Made by a program: the position numbers and the translations under genes. Shown here in pieces: positions 1 to 8,818 of a stretch of DNA of 64,000 bases; the first letter of the stretch is position 1; each line of letters starts with the position of its first letter. The DNA lies in assembly GCF_900105055.1 (NCBI RefSeq), contig NZ_FNTA01000004.1, positions 1,922,001 to 1,986,000 of the forward strand, given 5' to 3'. The notes below the pieces were generated by a model, which saw nothing but the letters and a program-made list of their open reading frames with translations, was not told the origin of the DNA and did not search any database. The DNA comes from Amycolatopsis lurida. Lineage in GTDB: Bacteria; Actinomycetota; Actinomycetes; Mycobacteriales; Pseudonocardiaceae.

Positions 1-420
1 CGGCAGGGTGAACCGCTTGCCGGGGGTACCGGCGGCCAGCAGCACCGCGGCGGCCGAGGCGGCCTGGCCGATGCACATGGTGACGATGTCGGGGCGGACG
101 TACTGCATCGTGTCGTAGATCGCCATCAGCGCGGTGAACGAGCCACCGGGCGAGTTGATCAGGATCATGATGTCGCGGTCCGGGTCCTCGTGCTCGAGGT
201 GCAGCAGCTGGACCATGACGTCGTTCGCCGACGCGTCGTCGATCTGCACGCCGAGCATGATCTGACGCTCTTCGTACAGCTTGTTGTACGGGTTCGATTC
301 CTTGATGCCGTAGCTCGTGCGCTCGACGTACGAGGGCAGGACGTACCGCGACTGCGGCAGCTGGAGCCGCGACTGCATCCCGGGCGCCTGCGACCCGATC
401 GGAAGCTGGAAGTTGCTCAT
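1..420 (-). CDS. clpP2: ATP-dependent Clp protease proteolytic subunit 2 (partial, 3' end outside window)
   Basis: The first 140 codons of a ClpP serine protease subunit; the C terminus lies beyond the left edge. Clp peptidase forms a tetradecameric chamber fed by ClpX or ClpC and degrades unfolded or tagged cytosolic proteins. The nucleophile lies in the motif GQAASAA (Ser122), after the substrate-binding INSPGGS strand (89-94). The catalytic His and Asp fall outside the window. The ATG at 420 follows an AGGAGAATT-type ribosome site. It lies 28 bp downstream of a second clpP gene, the usual actinobacterial tandem. The long N-terminal extension before the catalytic core fits ClpP2 of the ClpP1P2 mixed complex. 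Confidence 0.95.
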   Translation of the reverse strand, partial: MSNFQLPIGSQAPGMQSRLQLPQSRYVLPSYVERTSYGIKESNPYNKLYEERQIMLGVQIDDASANDVMVQLLHLEHEDPDRDIMILINSPGGSFTALMAIYDTMQYVRPDIVTMCIGQAASAAAVLLAAGTPGKRFTLP

Positions 421-448
421 TGAATTCTCCTGATGTGCCGGGCGCGGA

Positions 449-1051
449 TCAGCTGTTGGGAAGCGGGTTCTCACGAGTGAGGACCTGGTCCACGAAGCCG
501 TAGTCCTTCGCCTCCTGCGCGGTGAACCAGCGGTCGCGGTCACCGTCCTTGACGATCTGCTCGACCGTCTGGCCGGTCTGCTCGGCGGTGATCCGGGCCA
601 GCTCCTGCTTCCACTTGCCGAACACCTCGGCCTGGATGGCGATGTCGGAGGCCGTGCCGCCGACACCCGCCGAGGGCTGGTGCATGAGGATGCGCGCGTG
701 CTGCAGCGCGTACCGCTTGCCGGGCGTGCCGGAGGAGAGCAGGAACTGCCCCATCGACGCGGCCAGGCCCATCGCGTAGGTCGCGACGTCCGGGCGGATC
801 AGCTGCATGGTGTCGTAGATCGCGAAACCCGCGGTGACCGAGCCACCGGGCGAGTTGATGTAGAAGCGGATGTCCGACTCGGAGTCGTCTGCGTCGAGCA
901 GCAACAACTGGGCGGTGATCCGGTTGGCGACCTCGTCGTTGACCTCGGAGCCGAGGACGACGATGCGCTCCTGGAGCAACCGCTCGAAGACCGAGTCGGT
1001 GAGGTTGAGCCCTGCGGTACCGGTCCGCGCCTGGGGCGTGTGCTGCGTCAC
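449..1051 (-). CDS. clpP1: ATP-dependent Clp protease proteolytic subunit 1
   Basis: Complete ClpP subunit of 200 residues with catalytic triad Ser99 (GLAASMG), His124 (MHQP) and Asp173 (GDRDRW). The open frame extends upstream to 1177, but that stretch is Arg-rich and unlike ClpP. I place the start at the GTG at 1051, giving MTQHTPQ, behind an AAAGGCAGG sequence. It is co-oriented with clpP2 (28 bp gap) and lies downstream of tig, from which a strong hairpin at 1141-1182 separates it. In actinobacteria ClpP1 and ClpP2 form a hetero-oligomer. The two paralogues differ clearly at the N terminus, which supports a mixed complex here too. Confidence 0.93.
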   Translation of the reverse strand: MTQHTPQARTGTAGLNLTDSVFERLLQERIVVLGSEVNDEVANRITAQLLLLDADDSESDIRFYINSPGGSVTAGFAIYDTMQLIRPDVATYAMGLAASMGQFLLSSGTPGKRYALQHARILMHQPSAGVGGTASDIAIQAEVFGKWKQELARITAEQTGQTVEQIVKDGDRDRWFTAQEAKDYGFVDQVLTRENPLPNS

Positions 1052-1140
1052 GTCATGCCTGCCTTTTCGCCGACGGCGGCGGGTGGAACGTTCGCCGCCG
1101 CGTATGTCCAGATGCTTGAGGATCTTGCAACCGACCCTAA

Positions 1141-1182
1141 CGAACTTGGGCGGTGCAGAATGCCTGACACCGCCCAAGTTCG
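1141..1182 (-). terminator. hairpin terminator between tig and clpP1
   Basis: A perfect 15-bp inverted repeat (arms 1141-1155 and 1168-1182, 12-nt loop) sits about 40 bp downstream of the tig stop and upstream of the clpP1 start. Its position suggests termination or attenuation of tig transcripts, so clpP1P2 probably also has its own promoter inside 1052-1140. No U-tract follows on the minus strand, as is common in actinobacteria. Confidence 0.65.
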
Positions 1183-1223
1183 CTTACAGCTTTACGGTCC
1201 GTTTCGAGCGGACCGGATATTCC

Positions 1224-2594
1224 CTACTCGGCCGCAGTCTTCGCGGGTTCCTCGGTGACCTGCGTCTCCTCGGCTGCGGGGCCGAAGAGCTCTTCGAGGT
1301 CGACCGTGGCGCCGGAGGCGTCGGTCACGGTGGTCTTGCGGACCACCGAGGCCAGCGCCTTGCCGCGGCGGACGTCGGCGTAGATCGCGGTCAGCTGACC
1401 GGACTGCTGCGCCCGCTGGACGTACTCGTCCGGGCTGACGCCGAAGCGCTGCGCCTGGTAGATGATGCGCTCGGTGAGCTCGCCGTCGTTGACCGACGTC
1501 TGCTCGGCGTCGGCGATGCTGTCCAGCAGCAGCTGCGTGCGGACCGCCTTCTCCGACTCCTCGCGGACCTCGGTGTCGAACTCCTCGATCGTGCGGCCTT
1601 CGGCCTCGAGCGCCTTCGCGAACTGCGCCTCGTCGTGGTCGAAGGGGTGGATCGCGTCGTGCTTGCGGTTCTCGATCTCGGCCTCGAGGACCTTCTCCGG
1701 GATCGCGACCTCGGTGCGCTCGATCAGCTCCTCGAGGACCTTGTCGCGGGCCTGGACGCCCTGCTGCATCTTCTTGACGCGGCCGAGGCGCTCGCGAAGG
1801 TCGGCCTTCAGCTCGTCGATCGTGTCGAACTCGCTCGCCATCTGGGCGAACTCGTCGTCCGCCTCGGGCAGCTCGCGCTGCTTGATGGTCTGCACGGTGA
1901 CGGTGACGTCGGCGTCCTTGCCGGTGTGCTCGCCGGCGACCAGCTTCGTGGTGAAGGTCTTGGTCTCGCCGGCGTTCGCGCCGATGATCGCCTCGTCGAT
2001 ACCGTCGACGAGCTGGCCGGAGCCGATCTCGTAGGACAGGCCGGTGGTCGAGGCCTCCTCGACCTCCTGACCGTCGACGGTGGCCGCGAGGTCGATCGAG
2101 ACGAAGTCGCCGTTCTCGGCCGGGCGGTCGACACCGGTGAGCGTGCCGAACCGGGCGCGCAGCTCGTCGAGCTGCTCGTCGACCTCGGCGTCGGTCAGTT
2201 CGACGTCGTCGACGCTGACCGAGAAGCCTTCGAGGTCGGGCAGCGAGATCTCCGGGCGGATGTCGACTTCGGCGGTGAACTCGAGGACCTCACGGTCCTC
2301 CAGCTTGGTCACCTCGAACTCGGGCTGGCCCAGCGTGCGGACCTCGCCCGCGCGCACGGCTTCCATGTACTTGGCCGGAATGACCTCGTTGACGACCTCG
2401 TCGAGCACCGGGGCTCGCCCGATCCGGCTTTCCAGCACGCGAGCCGGCGCCTTGCCCGGGCGAAAGCCGGGGATGCGCACCTGCTGGGCGATCTTGCGGT
2501 AGGCGCGGTCGAAGTTCGGCTTGAGCTCGTCGAACGGCACCTCGACATTGATCTTGACTCGCGTCGGGCTGAGCTGCTCGACGGTGCTCTTCAA
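1224..2594 (-). CDS. tig: trigger factor, ribosome-associated chaperone and prolyl isomerase
   Basis: 456 residues, the usual length for trigger factor. The N-terminal ribosome-binding domain carries the signature GFRPGKAP at residues 43-50, which docks at ribosomal protein L23. An FKBP-type prolyl isomerase domain follows (about 150-240), then the helical C-terminal chaperone arms. The C terminus ends in an acidic and Ala/Thr-rich tail typical of actinobacterial forms. The ATG at 2594 has an AGGAGAATACG ribosome site. The order tig-clpP1-clpP2 is the conserved bacterial quality-control block; clpX would be expected to the left of this window. Confidence 0.96.
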   Translation of the reverse strand: MKSTVEQLSPTRVKINVEVPFDELKPNFDRAYRKIAQQVRIPGFRPGKAPARVLESRIGRAPVLDEVVNEVIPAKYMEAVRAGEVRTLGQPEFEVTKLEDREVLEFTAEVDIRPEISLPDLEGFSVSVDDVELTDAEVDEQLDELRARFGTLTGVDRPAENGDFVSIDLAATVDGQEVEEASTTGLSYEIGSGQLVDGIDEAIIGANAGETKTFTTKLVAGEHTGKDADVTVTVQTIKQRELPEADDEFAQMASEFDTIDELKADLRERLGRVKKMQQGVQARDKVLEELIERTEVAIPEKVLEAEIENRKHDAIHPFDHDEAQFAKALEAEGRTIEEFDTEVREESEKAVRTQLLLDSIADAEQTSVNDGELTERIIYQAQRFGVSPDEYVQRAQQSGQLTAIYADVRRGKALASVVRKTTVTDASGATVDLEELFGPAAEETQVTEEPAKTAAE

Positions 2595-3134
2595 CGTATT
2601 CTCCTCGAGCGGTAAACGATGTGTTGGGGCATCCGCACGTCGTCGACGGCGGATGTGCCCTGGTCACCTTGCAGACCGGGCCGTCCGAGTCTAGGCCGTG
2701 TCCTGTGGCTCTGTTCGATGGGGTTCGTGATCCAGGTGGTTCCCGGCGGTGCGGACGGGTCGGCCTCGTACCGGGTCGCGCTCGGCCGCGTCCGCCCGTG
2801 CCGCCTGGGCGCGGAGACCACGAGCAGGCCCACAGGAGTACGGGCTGGGCCGTGTCGCTCGCCGGTCCGGTCCCGGGGGCCACCAGCCCGCCTCTCCCGC
2901 CGATCGCGGGTTTCGAACAACGTCGGACCAACCGGCCTCCGACCACCCGATCGGACCAGTTTTCGGTTCTTCTCTGTTACGAACCGGCCCTTTCCTGGAC
3001 ACGGATGCGTGCCACGATTCACCATCGGGCGCCGTGACGAGGCGTTTCGGCGATCGGATGAAGTTTACAAACCAATACTAATTGTCTACGGTGTGACAGC
3101 TTGTCCCGGTAGCATCGACCGAGGGGAACGATCG
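2595..3134. other. 540-bp divergent intergenic region between tig and the desaturase fusion
   Basis: No coding sequence, tRNA or long repeat is supported here. Open frames across it are uninterrupted GC-rich shadows without family resemblance. The left part must hold the tig promoter. The right end has an AT-rich pocket (about 3055-3090) with a promoter-like pair, listed separately. Confidence 0.5.
3064..3092 (+). promoter_or_regulatory. putative promoter of the desaturase fusion
   Basis: TTTACA at 3064-3069 and TACGGT at 3087-3092 are separated by 17 bp. The second hexamer matches the actinobacterial -10 pattern TAnnnT. It lies in the only AT-rich patch of the region, about 43 bp before the ATG at 3135. 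Prediction from sequence only. Confidence 0.35.
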
Positions 3135-5213
3135 ATGACCGTCGCCGTAACCCGGTCCGAGGACACGGGGGAATCACCCGAGAGAAGGCCGAGACGCGGT
3201 GTGCCCAACCCGCGGCTGCCGCTGCCGGTGGTCTCGGTGCCGACAGTGTTGTTGTTCGCCGGTGGCGTCATGGTCTGGACGGGCGCCACCTGGCTGGTCG
3301 TCAACGAGGCCGCGCCGCTCTGGGTGACCATTCCCCTGCACGCGCTCGTCACCTTCACCATGTTCACCGTGCTGCACGAGTCGACGCACCACGCGGCCGG
3401 GCAGCTCACCTGGGTCAACGAACTGCTCGGCAGGATCGCGATGCCGTTCGTGGCGGCCTACGGATCCTTCCCCCTGGTGCGCTACATCCATCTGGAGCAC
3501 CACCGCAACACCAACGAGGACGCCCACACCGATCCCGACGCCTGGACCGCCCACGGCCCCTGGTGGCAGCTGCCGCTGCGCTGGCTGACCATCGACTTCT
3601 GGTACGCCCGCTTCTACGTGGCCCGGCAGCGCACGCGGCCGCCGTCGGAACGGGCCGAGACCGCGGCCGTCGTCACGCTGAGCCTCGCCGCGTTCGCCTG
3701 GCTGACCGTGAGCGGCCACGGCTGGGAACTGCTGATGGTCTACCTGATCCCGCAGCGCGTCGGGCTGGCCGTGCTGGCCTGGTGGTTCGACTGGCTGCCG
3801 CATCACGACCTCGGCGCGCAGCGGCAGAACCGGTTCGGCGCCACGCGCGTCCGTGTCGGGCTCGAATGGCTGATGACGCCGATCATGCTGTGCCAGAACT
3901 ACCACCTGGTGCACCATCTCCACCCGGCGATCCCGTTCTACCGGTACCTGCGCACGTGGAAGGACAACCGCGACGCGTACCTCGCCAGGGACGTCCCGAT
4001 CGCGACGCCGTGGGGCCGCGAGCTGACGTCGTCGGAGTACCGCGAATGGCGCCAGCTCACCGGCTCGTTCGACGAAGAACCGCCCGCACCACAGCCCCGG
4101 CGGCCGAGCCGGTTCCATGCGCTGCGGGTCGCCGAGGTCCGGCCGCTGTGCGAGGGCGCCGTCACCGTGACGTTCGACGTGCCGGAACGGCTGCGGGAGA
4201 CCTTCCGGTTCAGCCCCGGCCAGCACCTCGTCATCCGCGCGGAGGTCGACGGGGAAGAGGTGCGGCGCGCCTACTCGATCTGCTCGACGCCGGACTCGGG
4301 TGTGCTGCGGATCGCGATCAAGCACCAGCTCGGCGGCGCGTTCTCGACGTTCGCCACCACGGAACTCGCGGCGGGGGACACGCTGGACGTCCTGCCCCCG
4401 GACGGGGAGTTCACCCTGGCCCCGGCGCGGGGCCGTGCCGGGCGGTACGTCGCGCTCGCCGCGGGCAGCGGGATCACGCCGATCCTCTCGATCCTGACCG
4501 CGGCCTTGCAGGACGAGCCGAACAGCAAGGCGACCCTGCTCTACATCAACACCTCCGGGGCCAGCACGATGTTCGCCGACGAACTGGGCGCCCTCGCCGC
4601 GCGGCTGGGCGGGCGGCTGCACGTCGTGCATTACCGCACCGACGAACGCGACCCCGATCTGCGCACACAACGACTCGAAAGGCCGTTCGACATCGTCGGC
4701 GAGGCGCTCGCCATCTCGCACGAGCGCTACCAGCGCGGCCGCCTCGACGACACCCGGCTCCGCGCGCTGCTGCAGGCGCGGCTGCATCCGGCGAAGGTGG
4801 ACGAGTGGTTCCTGTGCGGCCCGCGCGACCTCGTCGACATGGCCCGCCGGACCCTCGCGGACCGGGACGTCCCCGACGAGAACGTCCACTTCGAACTGTT
4901 CCAGGGCGCGCTGCCCGTCCGGCCCTCGCGGCGGCGGGGCCCGACGCTGACGGTGACCGTGGGCGGGAAGACCGCCGAAATCCCCGCGACGGTGGGCGAA
5001 ACCGTGCTCAGCGCCGTGCTCCGGCACGGCGTCGACGCGCCGTACGCGTGTGTCGGCGGGGCCTGCGGCACCTGCCGGGCGACGGTGGTGCGGGGCAGCG
5101 CGCGGATGGACGTGCACTACGCGCTCGGGGACGACGAGGTCGCGGCGGGACGGATCCTCACCTGCCGGGCGGTGGCCACCTCGCCCGAGCTGGGCGTGGA
5201 CTACGACCGCTGA
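3135..5213 (+). CDS. fused membrane fatty-acid desaturase/hydroxylase, ferredoxin reductase and [2Fe-2S] ferredoxin
   Basis: 692 residues holding a whole electron-transfer chain in one polypeptide. Residues ~25-300 form a membrane diiron desaturase/hydroxylase domain with three His clusters: HESTHH from 81, HLEHH at 119-123 and HHLH at 260-263. Residues ~330-570 are an FNR-type FAD/NAD(P) reductase with the flavin motif RAYSICS. Residues ~595-692 are a plant-type ferredoxin with Cys spacing C-x4-C-x2-C plus a final Cys (LTCRAV). The ATG at 3135 follows GAGGGGAACG; the open frame upstream is not homologous. NAD(P)H electrons could pass internally to the diiron site. The substrate is unknown: an acyl chain, a terpenoid or a carotenoid are all possible. 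It appears monocistronic. Confidence 0.85.
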   Translation: MTVAVTRSEDTGESPERRPRRGVPNPRLPLPVVSVPTVLLFAGGVMVWTGATWLVVNEAAPLWVTIPLHALVTFTMFTVLHESTHHAAGQLTWVNELLGRIAMPFVAAYGSFPLVRYIHLEHHRNTNEDAHTDPDAWTAHGPWWQLPLRWLTIDFWYARFYVARQRTRPPSERAETAAVVTLSLAAFAWLTVSGHGWELLMVYLIPQRVGLAVLAWWFDWLPHHDLGAQRQNRFGATRVRVGLEWLMTPIMLCQNYHLVHHLHPAIPFYRYLRTWKDNRDAYLARDVPIATPWGRELTSSEYREWRQLTGSFDEEPPAPQPRRPSRFHALRVAEVRPLCEGAVTVTFDVPERLRETFRFSPGQHLVIRAEVDGEEVRRAYSICSTPDSGVLRIAIKHQLGGAFSTFATTELAAGDTLDVLPPDGEFTLAPARGRAGRYVALAAGSGITPILSILTAALQDEPNSKATLLYINTSGASTMFADELGALAARLGGRLHVVHYRTDERDPDLRTQRLERPFDIVGEALAISHERYQRGRLDDTRLRALLQARLHPAKVDEWFLCGPRDLVDMARRTLADRDVPDENVHFELFQGALPVRPSRRRGPTLTVTVGGKTAEIPATVGETVLSAVLRHGVDAPYACVGGACGTCRATVVRGSARMDVHYALGDDEVAAGRILTCRAVATSPELGVDYDR

Positions 5214-5244
5214 GGCGCGTGGCCCGTCGGGCGATCGCGCGTGC

Positions 5245-5355
5245 CTGGATGGACGACACGCGTGATCAGACGGACGACACACGTGTCCAGGCGGACGGCT
5301 CGCGGCGGCACACGCGTGTCGTCCATCCAGTCACGCGTGCCGTCCGTCTGATCAC
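5245..5355. repeat. two interleaved inverted repeats (A-B-A'-B')
   Basis: Arm A (5245-5264) is a perfect 20-bp reverse complement of A' (5311-5330). Arm B (5262-5285) matches B' (5332-5355) over 24 bp with two mismatches. The order A-B-A'-B' cannot fold as nested hairpins, only as alternatives or a pseudoknot. Both arms share GGACGACAC-CGTG-like cores, so cross-pairing is also possible. It lies 32 bp after the desaturase stop and about 75 bp before the sensor kinase ATG, so it may act as terminator, attenuator or operator. Confidence 0.7.
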
Positions 5356-5430
5356 CACGCGGTCGCGGCACACAGCGGGCTCACAGGCGGGACACAAGGC
5401 GCGCATACGAGCGCGGCGCACGCTCGGCTC

Positions 5431-6963
5431 ATGGCAACCGGCTCGGCCCCGTCCACCGGCCCGCGCCGGTGGCCCCGGCCAGGGCGGCTTTCCCTGCGCG
5501 CCAAGCTGACCGGCTCGATGGTGCTGCTGCTCACCTTCGTCTGCCTGGTGACCGGGGTCGCCAGCGAGATCGCCCTGCGGTCGTTCCTCACCCGCCAGAT
5601 CGACGACCAGCTCTCGGCCGCCTCGGCCCGCGCCCACGACTTCGCGAGCCGTCCACCGGAGGACGGCCTCGGCCCCGACCCCCTCAACGCGCCGGGCCAG
5701 GCCTCCGGCACGCTCAGCGTGCGCCTCTCCGGTGACCGGGTGTTGTACGCGGGAGTCCTTACCGTGCAAGGACTTCCCCAAGGCCTGTCGGCCGAGCAGG
5801 AGTCCGGCCTGTTCCTGATCCCGGCGGACCGGCCGCCGCTGACGCTGGCGCTCGGCGGTCTTGGCGACTACCGCGTGCAGGCCGTCTCGATCCCGGGTGG
5901 CGTGGTCGTCACCGGGCTCCCGCTCGCGCCGATGCAGGACACCTTGGCCACCGTCCGGTGGATCCTGTTCGGGGTCGCGGCGGCGGGGGTCGCCGGCGCC
6001 GGGTTCCTCGGCGCGTTCGCGGTCCGGCGCACACTCCGGCCACTCGACCGGGTCGCCGCGACCGCCGGCCGGGTGTCGGCCATACGGCTCGACCGCGGTC
6101 AGGTCGCGCTTTCCGTGCGGGTGCCCGAGCTCGACACCGACCCGCGGACCGAGGTCGGCCAGGTCGGTTCGGCGCTGAACCTGATGCTCGGGCATATCGC
6201 GCGGGCGCTGGAAGCACGGCATGCCAGCGAGACCCGGGTCCGCCGGTTCGTCGCCGACGCGAGCCACGAGCTCCGCACCCCGCTCGCGGCGATCCGCGGG
6301 TACGCCGAACTCGCCGGGCGCGGCAGCGCACTGGCGCCCGCGGAGGTCGCCCACTCGATGTCCCGGATCCAGTCCGAGGCCGCGCGGATGACCACCTTGG
6401 TCGAGGACCTTCTCCTGCTGGCGAGACTCGACGCGGGGCGGCCACTCGAAGCGGGCGAGGTCGACCTGACCCGGCTGGCCGCGGACGCGGTCGGCGACGC
6501 GTATGCCGCCGGTCCGGAGCACCGCTGGGAACTGCGGCTGCCGCCGGTCCCCGTGCTCGTCCGCGGAGACGTCCAGCGCCTGCACCAGGTACTGGCGAAC
6601 CTGCTGTCCAACGCGCGCACGCACACCCCGCCGGGCACCACGGTGATCACCGCGCTGACCCCCTCGCCCAGCGGGGCCGCGGTGCTCACCGTCACCGACG
6701 ACGGACCCGGTATCGCCCCCGAACTCCTGCCGAGCGTGTTCGAACGGTTCGCCCGCGGCGACTCCTCGCGGTCCCGGACCGCGGGCAGCACCGGGCTCGG
6801 GATGGCGATCGCGTCGGCCATCGTCGTGGCCCATCACGGCTCGATCGAGGTGCACAGCCGCCCTGGCCGCACGGAGTTCGCCGTCCGCCTGCCGGTGATC
6901 GGATCCTCACAGCGGGTGCACAGCTTCGGCACAACCACGCCCCAGGTCGGCCCCCGACGCTGA
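5431..6963 (+). CDS. two-component sensor histidine kinase (no adjacent response regulator)
   Basis: 510 residues: a cytoplasmic Pro/Arg-rich N terminus, a first membrane helix (about 25-50), an extracytoplasmic sensor region, a second membrane helix near 170-195, HAMP, HisKA with SHELRTP (phospho-acceptor His279), and a HATPase domain with DDGPGI and a GLGMAIA glycine box. It autophosphorylates and would signal to a response regulator, but none lies next to it, which is unusual. Three glycosyltransferase genes follow with 4-bp gaps or overlaps, so it appears to lead that operon and may sense an envelope signal. The ATG start is supported by the immediately preceding GC-rich leader; no strong ribosome site is visible. 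Confidence 0.9.
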   Translation: MATGSAPSTGPRRWPRPGRLSLRAKLTGSMVLLLTFVCLVTGVASEIALRSFLTRQIDDQLSAASARAHDFASRPPEDGLGPDPLNAPGQASGTLSVRLSGDRVLYAGVLTVQGLPQGLSAEQESGLFLIPADRPPLTLALGGLGDYRVQAVSIPGGVVVTGLPLAPMQDTLATVRWILFGVAAAGVAGAGFLGAFAVRRTLRPLDRVAATAGRVSAIRLDRGQVALSVRVPELDTDPRTEVGQVGSALNLMLGHIARALEARHASETRVRRFVADASHELRTPLAAIRGYAELAGRGSALAPAEVAHSMSRIQSEAARMTTLVEDLLLLARLDAGRPLEAGEVDLTRLAADAVGDAYAAGPEHRWELRLPPVPVLVRGDVQRLHQVLANLLSNARTHTPPGTTVITALTPSPSGAAVLTVTDDGPGIAPELLPSVFERFARGDSSRSRTAGSTGLGMAIASAIVVAHHGSIEVHSRPGRTEFAVRLPVIGSSQRVHSFGTTTPQVGPRR

Positions 6964-6967
6964 CGCC

Positions 6968-8818
6968 ATGACCCTCCTCGCCTCTCGCGACGAAGCCGAT
7001 CGAACCGCTCCTCCCGCCCGGGACAAACCGGCCGATCCGCGCTGGGTCCGGCCGTCCGTGGCCGCGCTTCTGCTCGCGACCGCCGTCCTGTATCTCTGGG
7101 GCCTCGGGGAATCCGGCTGGGCCAACGCTTTCTACTCCGCGGCCGCGCAGGCCGGATCGGTGAGCTGGAAGGCGTTGTTCTTCGGTTCCAGCGACGCGGC
7201 GAACGCGATCACGGTCGACAAGACACCGGCCGCGTTGTGGGTGATGAGCCTTTCCGCGCGCCTGTTCGGCGTCGACGCCTGGAGTGTCCTCGTGCCACAG
7301 GCGCTGATGGGCGTCGGTTCGGTGGCGTTGCTGTTCGCCGCGGTGCGCCGGACTTCCGGTCCGGCCGCGGGTCTGCTGGCGGGTACGGTCCTCGCGCTCA
7401 CCCCGGCCGCCGCGCTGATGTTCCGGTTCAACAATCCCGACGCGCTGCTCGTCCTGCTCCTGACCGCGGGCGCCTATTGTGTCGTCCGCGCGCTGGAGAA
7501 GGCGAGCCCGCGCTGGCTGGCGCTGGCCGGGGTCGCCGTCGGTTTCGGTTTCCTCGCCAAGATGCTGCAGGCGTTCCTGGTGCTGCCCGCGTTCGGGCTC
7601 GCCTACCTGATCGCCGCGCCGGCGCCGGTGGGCCGCCGCCTTCGGCACCTGCTCGGCGCTGTGATCTCCACCCTCCTGTCCACCGGCTGGTATCTCGCCG
7701 TCGTCGCGTGGTGGCCCGCCGCCGACCGGCCCTATATCGGCGGCTCGCAGGAGAACAGCCTGTGGGAACTGGCTTTCGGCTACAACGGGCTCGGTCGCAT
7801 CACCGGTGACGAGGTCGGCAGTGTCGGTGGCAACCCCAACGGCGGCTGGGGCGGCACGGGCTGGGACCGGTTGTTCGGCAGCGAGATGGCGGGCGGGATC
7901 GCGTGGCTGCTCCCGGCCGCCGTCGTCGCGCTGGCCGCCGGGCTGTGGTTCACCCGCCGCGCGCCGCGCACCGATCTCGGGCGCGCGGCGCTGATCGTCT
8001 GGGGTGGCTGGTTCCTGGTGACCGCACTGGTGTTCAGCTACATGGGCGGAATCATCCACGCGTACTACACGATCGCGCTCGCCCCGGCGGTCGCCGCGCT
8101 CGTCGGCATCGCGAGCACGCAGCTTTGGCGCGCCCGGGGGAATCCGGCCGCCGCGGGCACCTTGAGCGCCGGGATCGGCTTGACCGCGCTGACGGCGTAC
8201 CTCCTGCTGTCGCGGCAACCCGAATGGCTTCCCGGACTGTCGCTCGCGATCCTCGTGGCCGGTCTCCTGTGCGCGTTCCTGGCGTTCTTCGTCTCGCGTT
8301 TACCCGACGTGGCAAGACGCCTGGTCGCCGTCGGCGCACTGGTCACCGTTCTCGCGGGCACCGGCGCGTACACGGTCGCGACGGCCGCGACCCCGCATTC
8401 CGGCGCACTTCCTTCCGCCGGGCCGGAAACGGGCCGCGGTCTGCGGATGGGCGGGCCCGGCGGACTGCTCGGGGCGAGCCTGCCCGGTGACGACCTCGCC
8501 GCCCTGATCCGCCAGGACAGTGCGAAGTACACCTGGGCGGCGGCGACCGTGGGCTCCAACAACGCGGCGGGCTATCAGCTCGGCAGCGGCGCCCCGGTGA
8601 TGGCCGTCGGCGGCTTCAACGGCACGGACCCGGCACCCACGCTGGAGCGATTCCAGGAATACGTCCGAAAGGGACAGATCCACTACTTTCTCGGCGAAGG
8701 CATGATGATGCGCGGCGAGACCGGCAGTGACGCCGCCGAGCGGATCGCCGCCTGGGTCGCGGACACCTACCGTCCGACCACTGTGGACGGTGTCACCGTT
8801 TACGACCTGAGCCGGTGA
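6968..8818 (+). CDS. GT39/PMT-like polyprenyl-phosphate-dependent glycosyltransferase, membrane
   Basis: 616 residues with about eleven predicted membrane helices. The ArnT/PMT-type N terminus has an acidic loop after the first helix (LGESGWANAF) and the conserved VDKTPAALW loop. The helix block KASPRWLALAGVAVGFGF is nearly identical in its paralogue at 10151. A soluble extracytoplasmic tail (about 500-616) ends the protein. Such enzymes move a sugar from a polyprenyl-phosphate carrier to a protein, lipid or glycan outside the membrane. The gene starts 4 bp after the kinase stop and overlaps the next gene by 4 bp (GTGA), so the three genes are probably translated together. Acceptor and sugar are unknown. 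Confidence 0.85.
   Translation: MTLLASRDEADRTAPPARDKPADPRWVRPSVAALLLATAVLYLWGLGESGWANAFYSAAAQAGSVSWKALFFGSSDAANAITVDKTPAALWVMSLSARLFGVDAWSVLVPQALMGVGSVALLFAAVRRTSGPAAGLLAGTVLALTPAAALMFRFNNPDALLVLLLTAGAYCVVRALEKASPRWLALAGVAVGFGFLAKMLQAFLVLPAFGLAYLIAAPAPVGRRLRHLLGAVISTLLSTGWYLAVVAWWPAADRPYIGGSQENSLWELAFGYNGLGRITGDEVGSVGGNPNGGWGGTGWDRLFGSEMAGGIAWLLPAAVVALAAGLWFTRRAPRTDLGRAALIVWGGWFLVTALVFSYMGGIIHAYYTIALAPAVAALVGIASTQLWRARGNPAAAGTLSAGIGLTALTAYLLLSRQPEWLPGLSLAILVAGLLCAFLAFFVSRLPDVARRLVAVGALVTVLAGTGAYTVATAATPHSGALPSAGPETGRGLRMGGPGGLLGASLPGDDLAALIRQDSAKYTWAAATVGSNNAAGYQLGSGAPVMAVGGFNGTDPAPTLERFQEYVRKGQIHYFLGEGMMMRGETGSDAAERIAAWVADTYRPTTVDGVTVYDLSR

Noticed and set aside
1088..1102. GTTCGCCGCCGCG upstream of clpP1 considered as a ClgR box
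   Set aside because: The spacing between CGC and GCG is 4 instead of the expected 5 bases, and such GC-rich strings are frequent by chance.
870..2615. 581-codon plus-strand frame opposite clpP1 and tig
   Set aside because: Low-complexity Leu/Asp/Arg-rich shadow of two well-conserved minus-strand genes.
2619..3134. N-terminal extension of the desaturase fusion
   Set aside because: The frame is open but the sequence has no family similarity; a good start with ribosome site is at 3135 and a promoter-like pair lies inside the extension.
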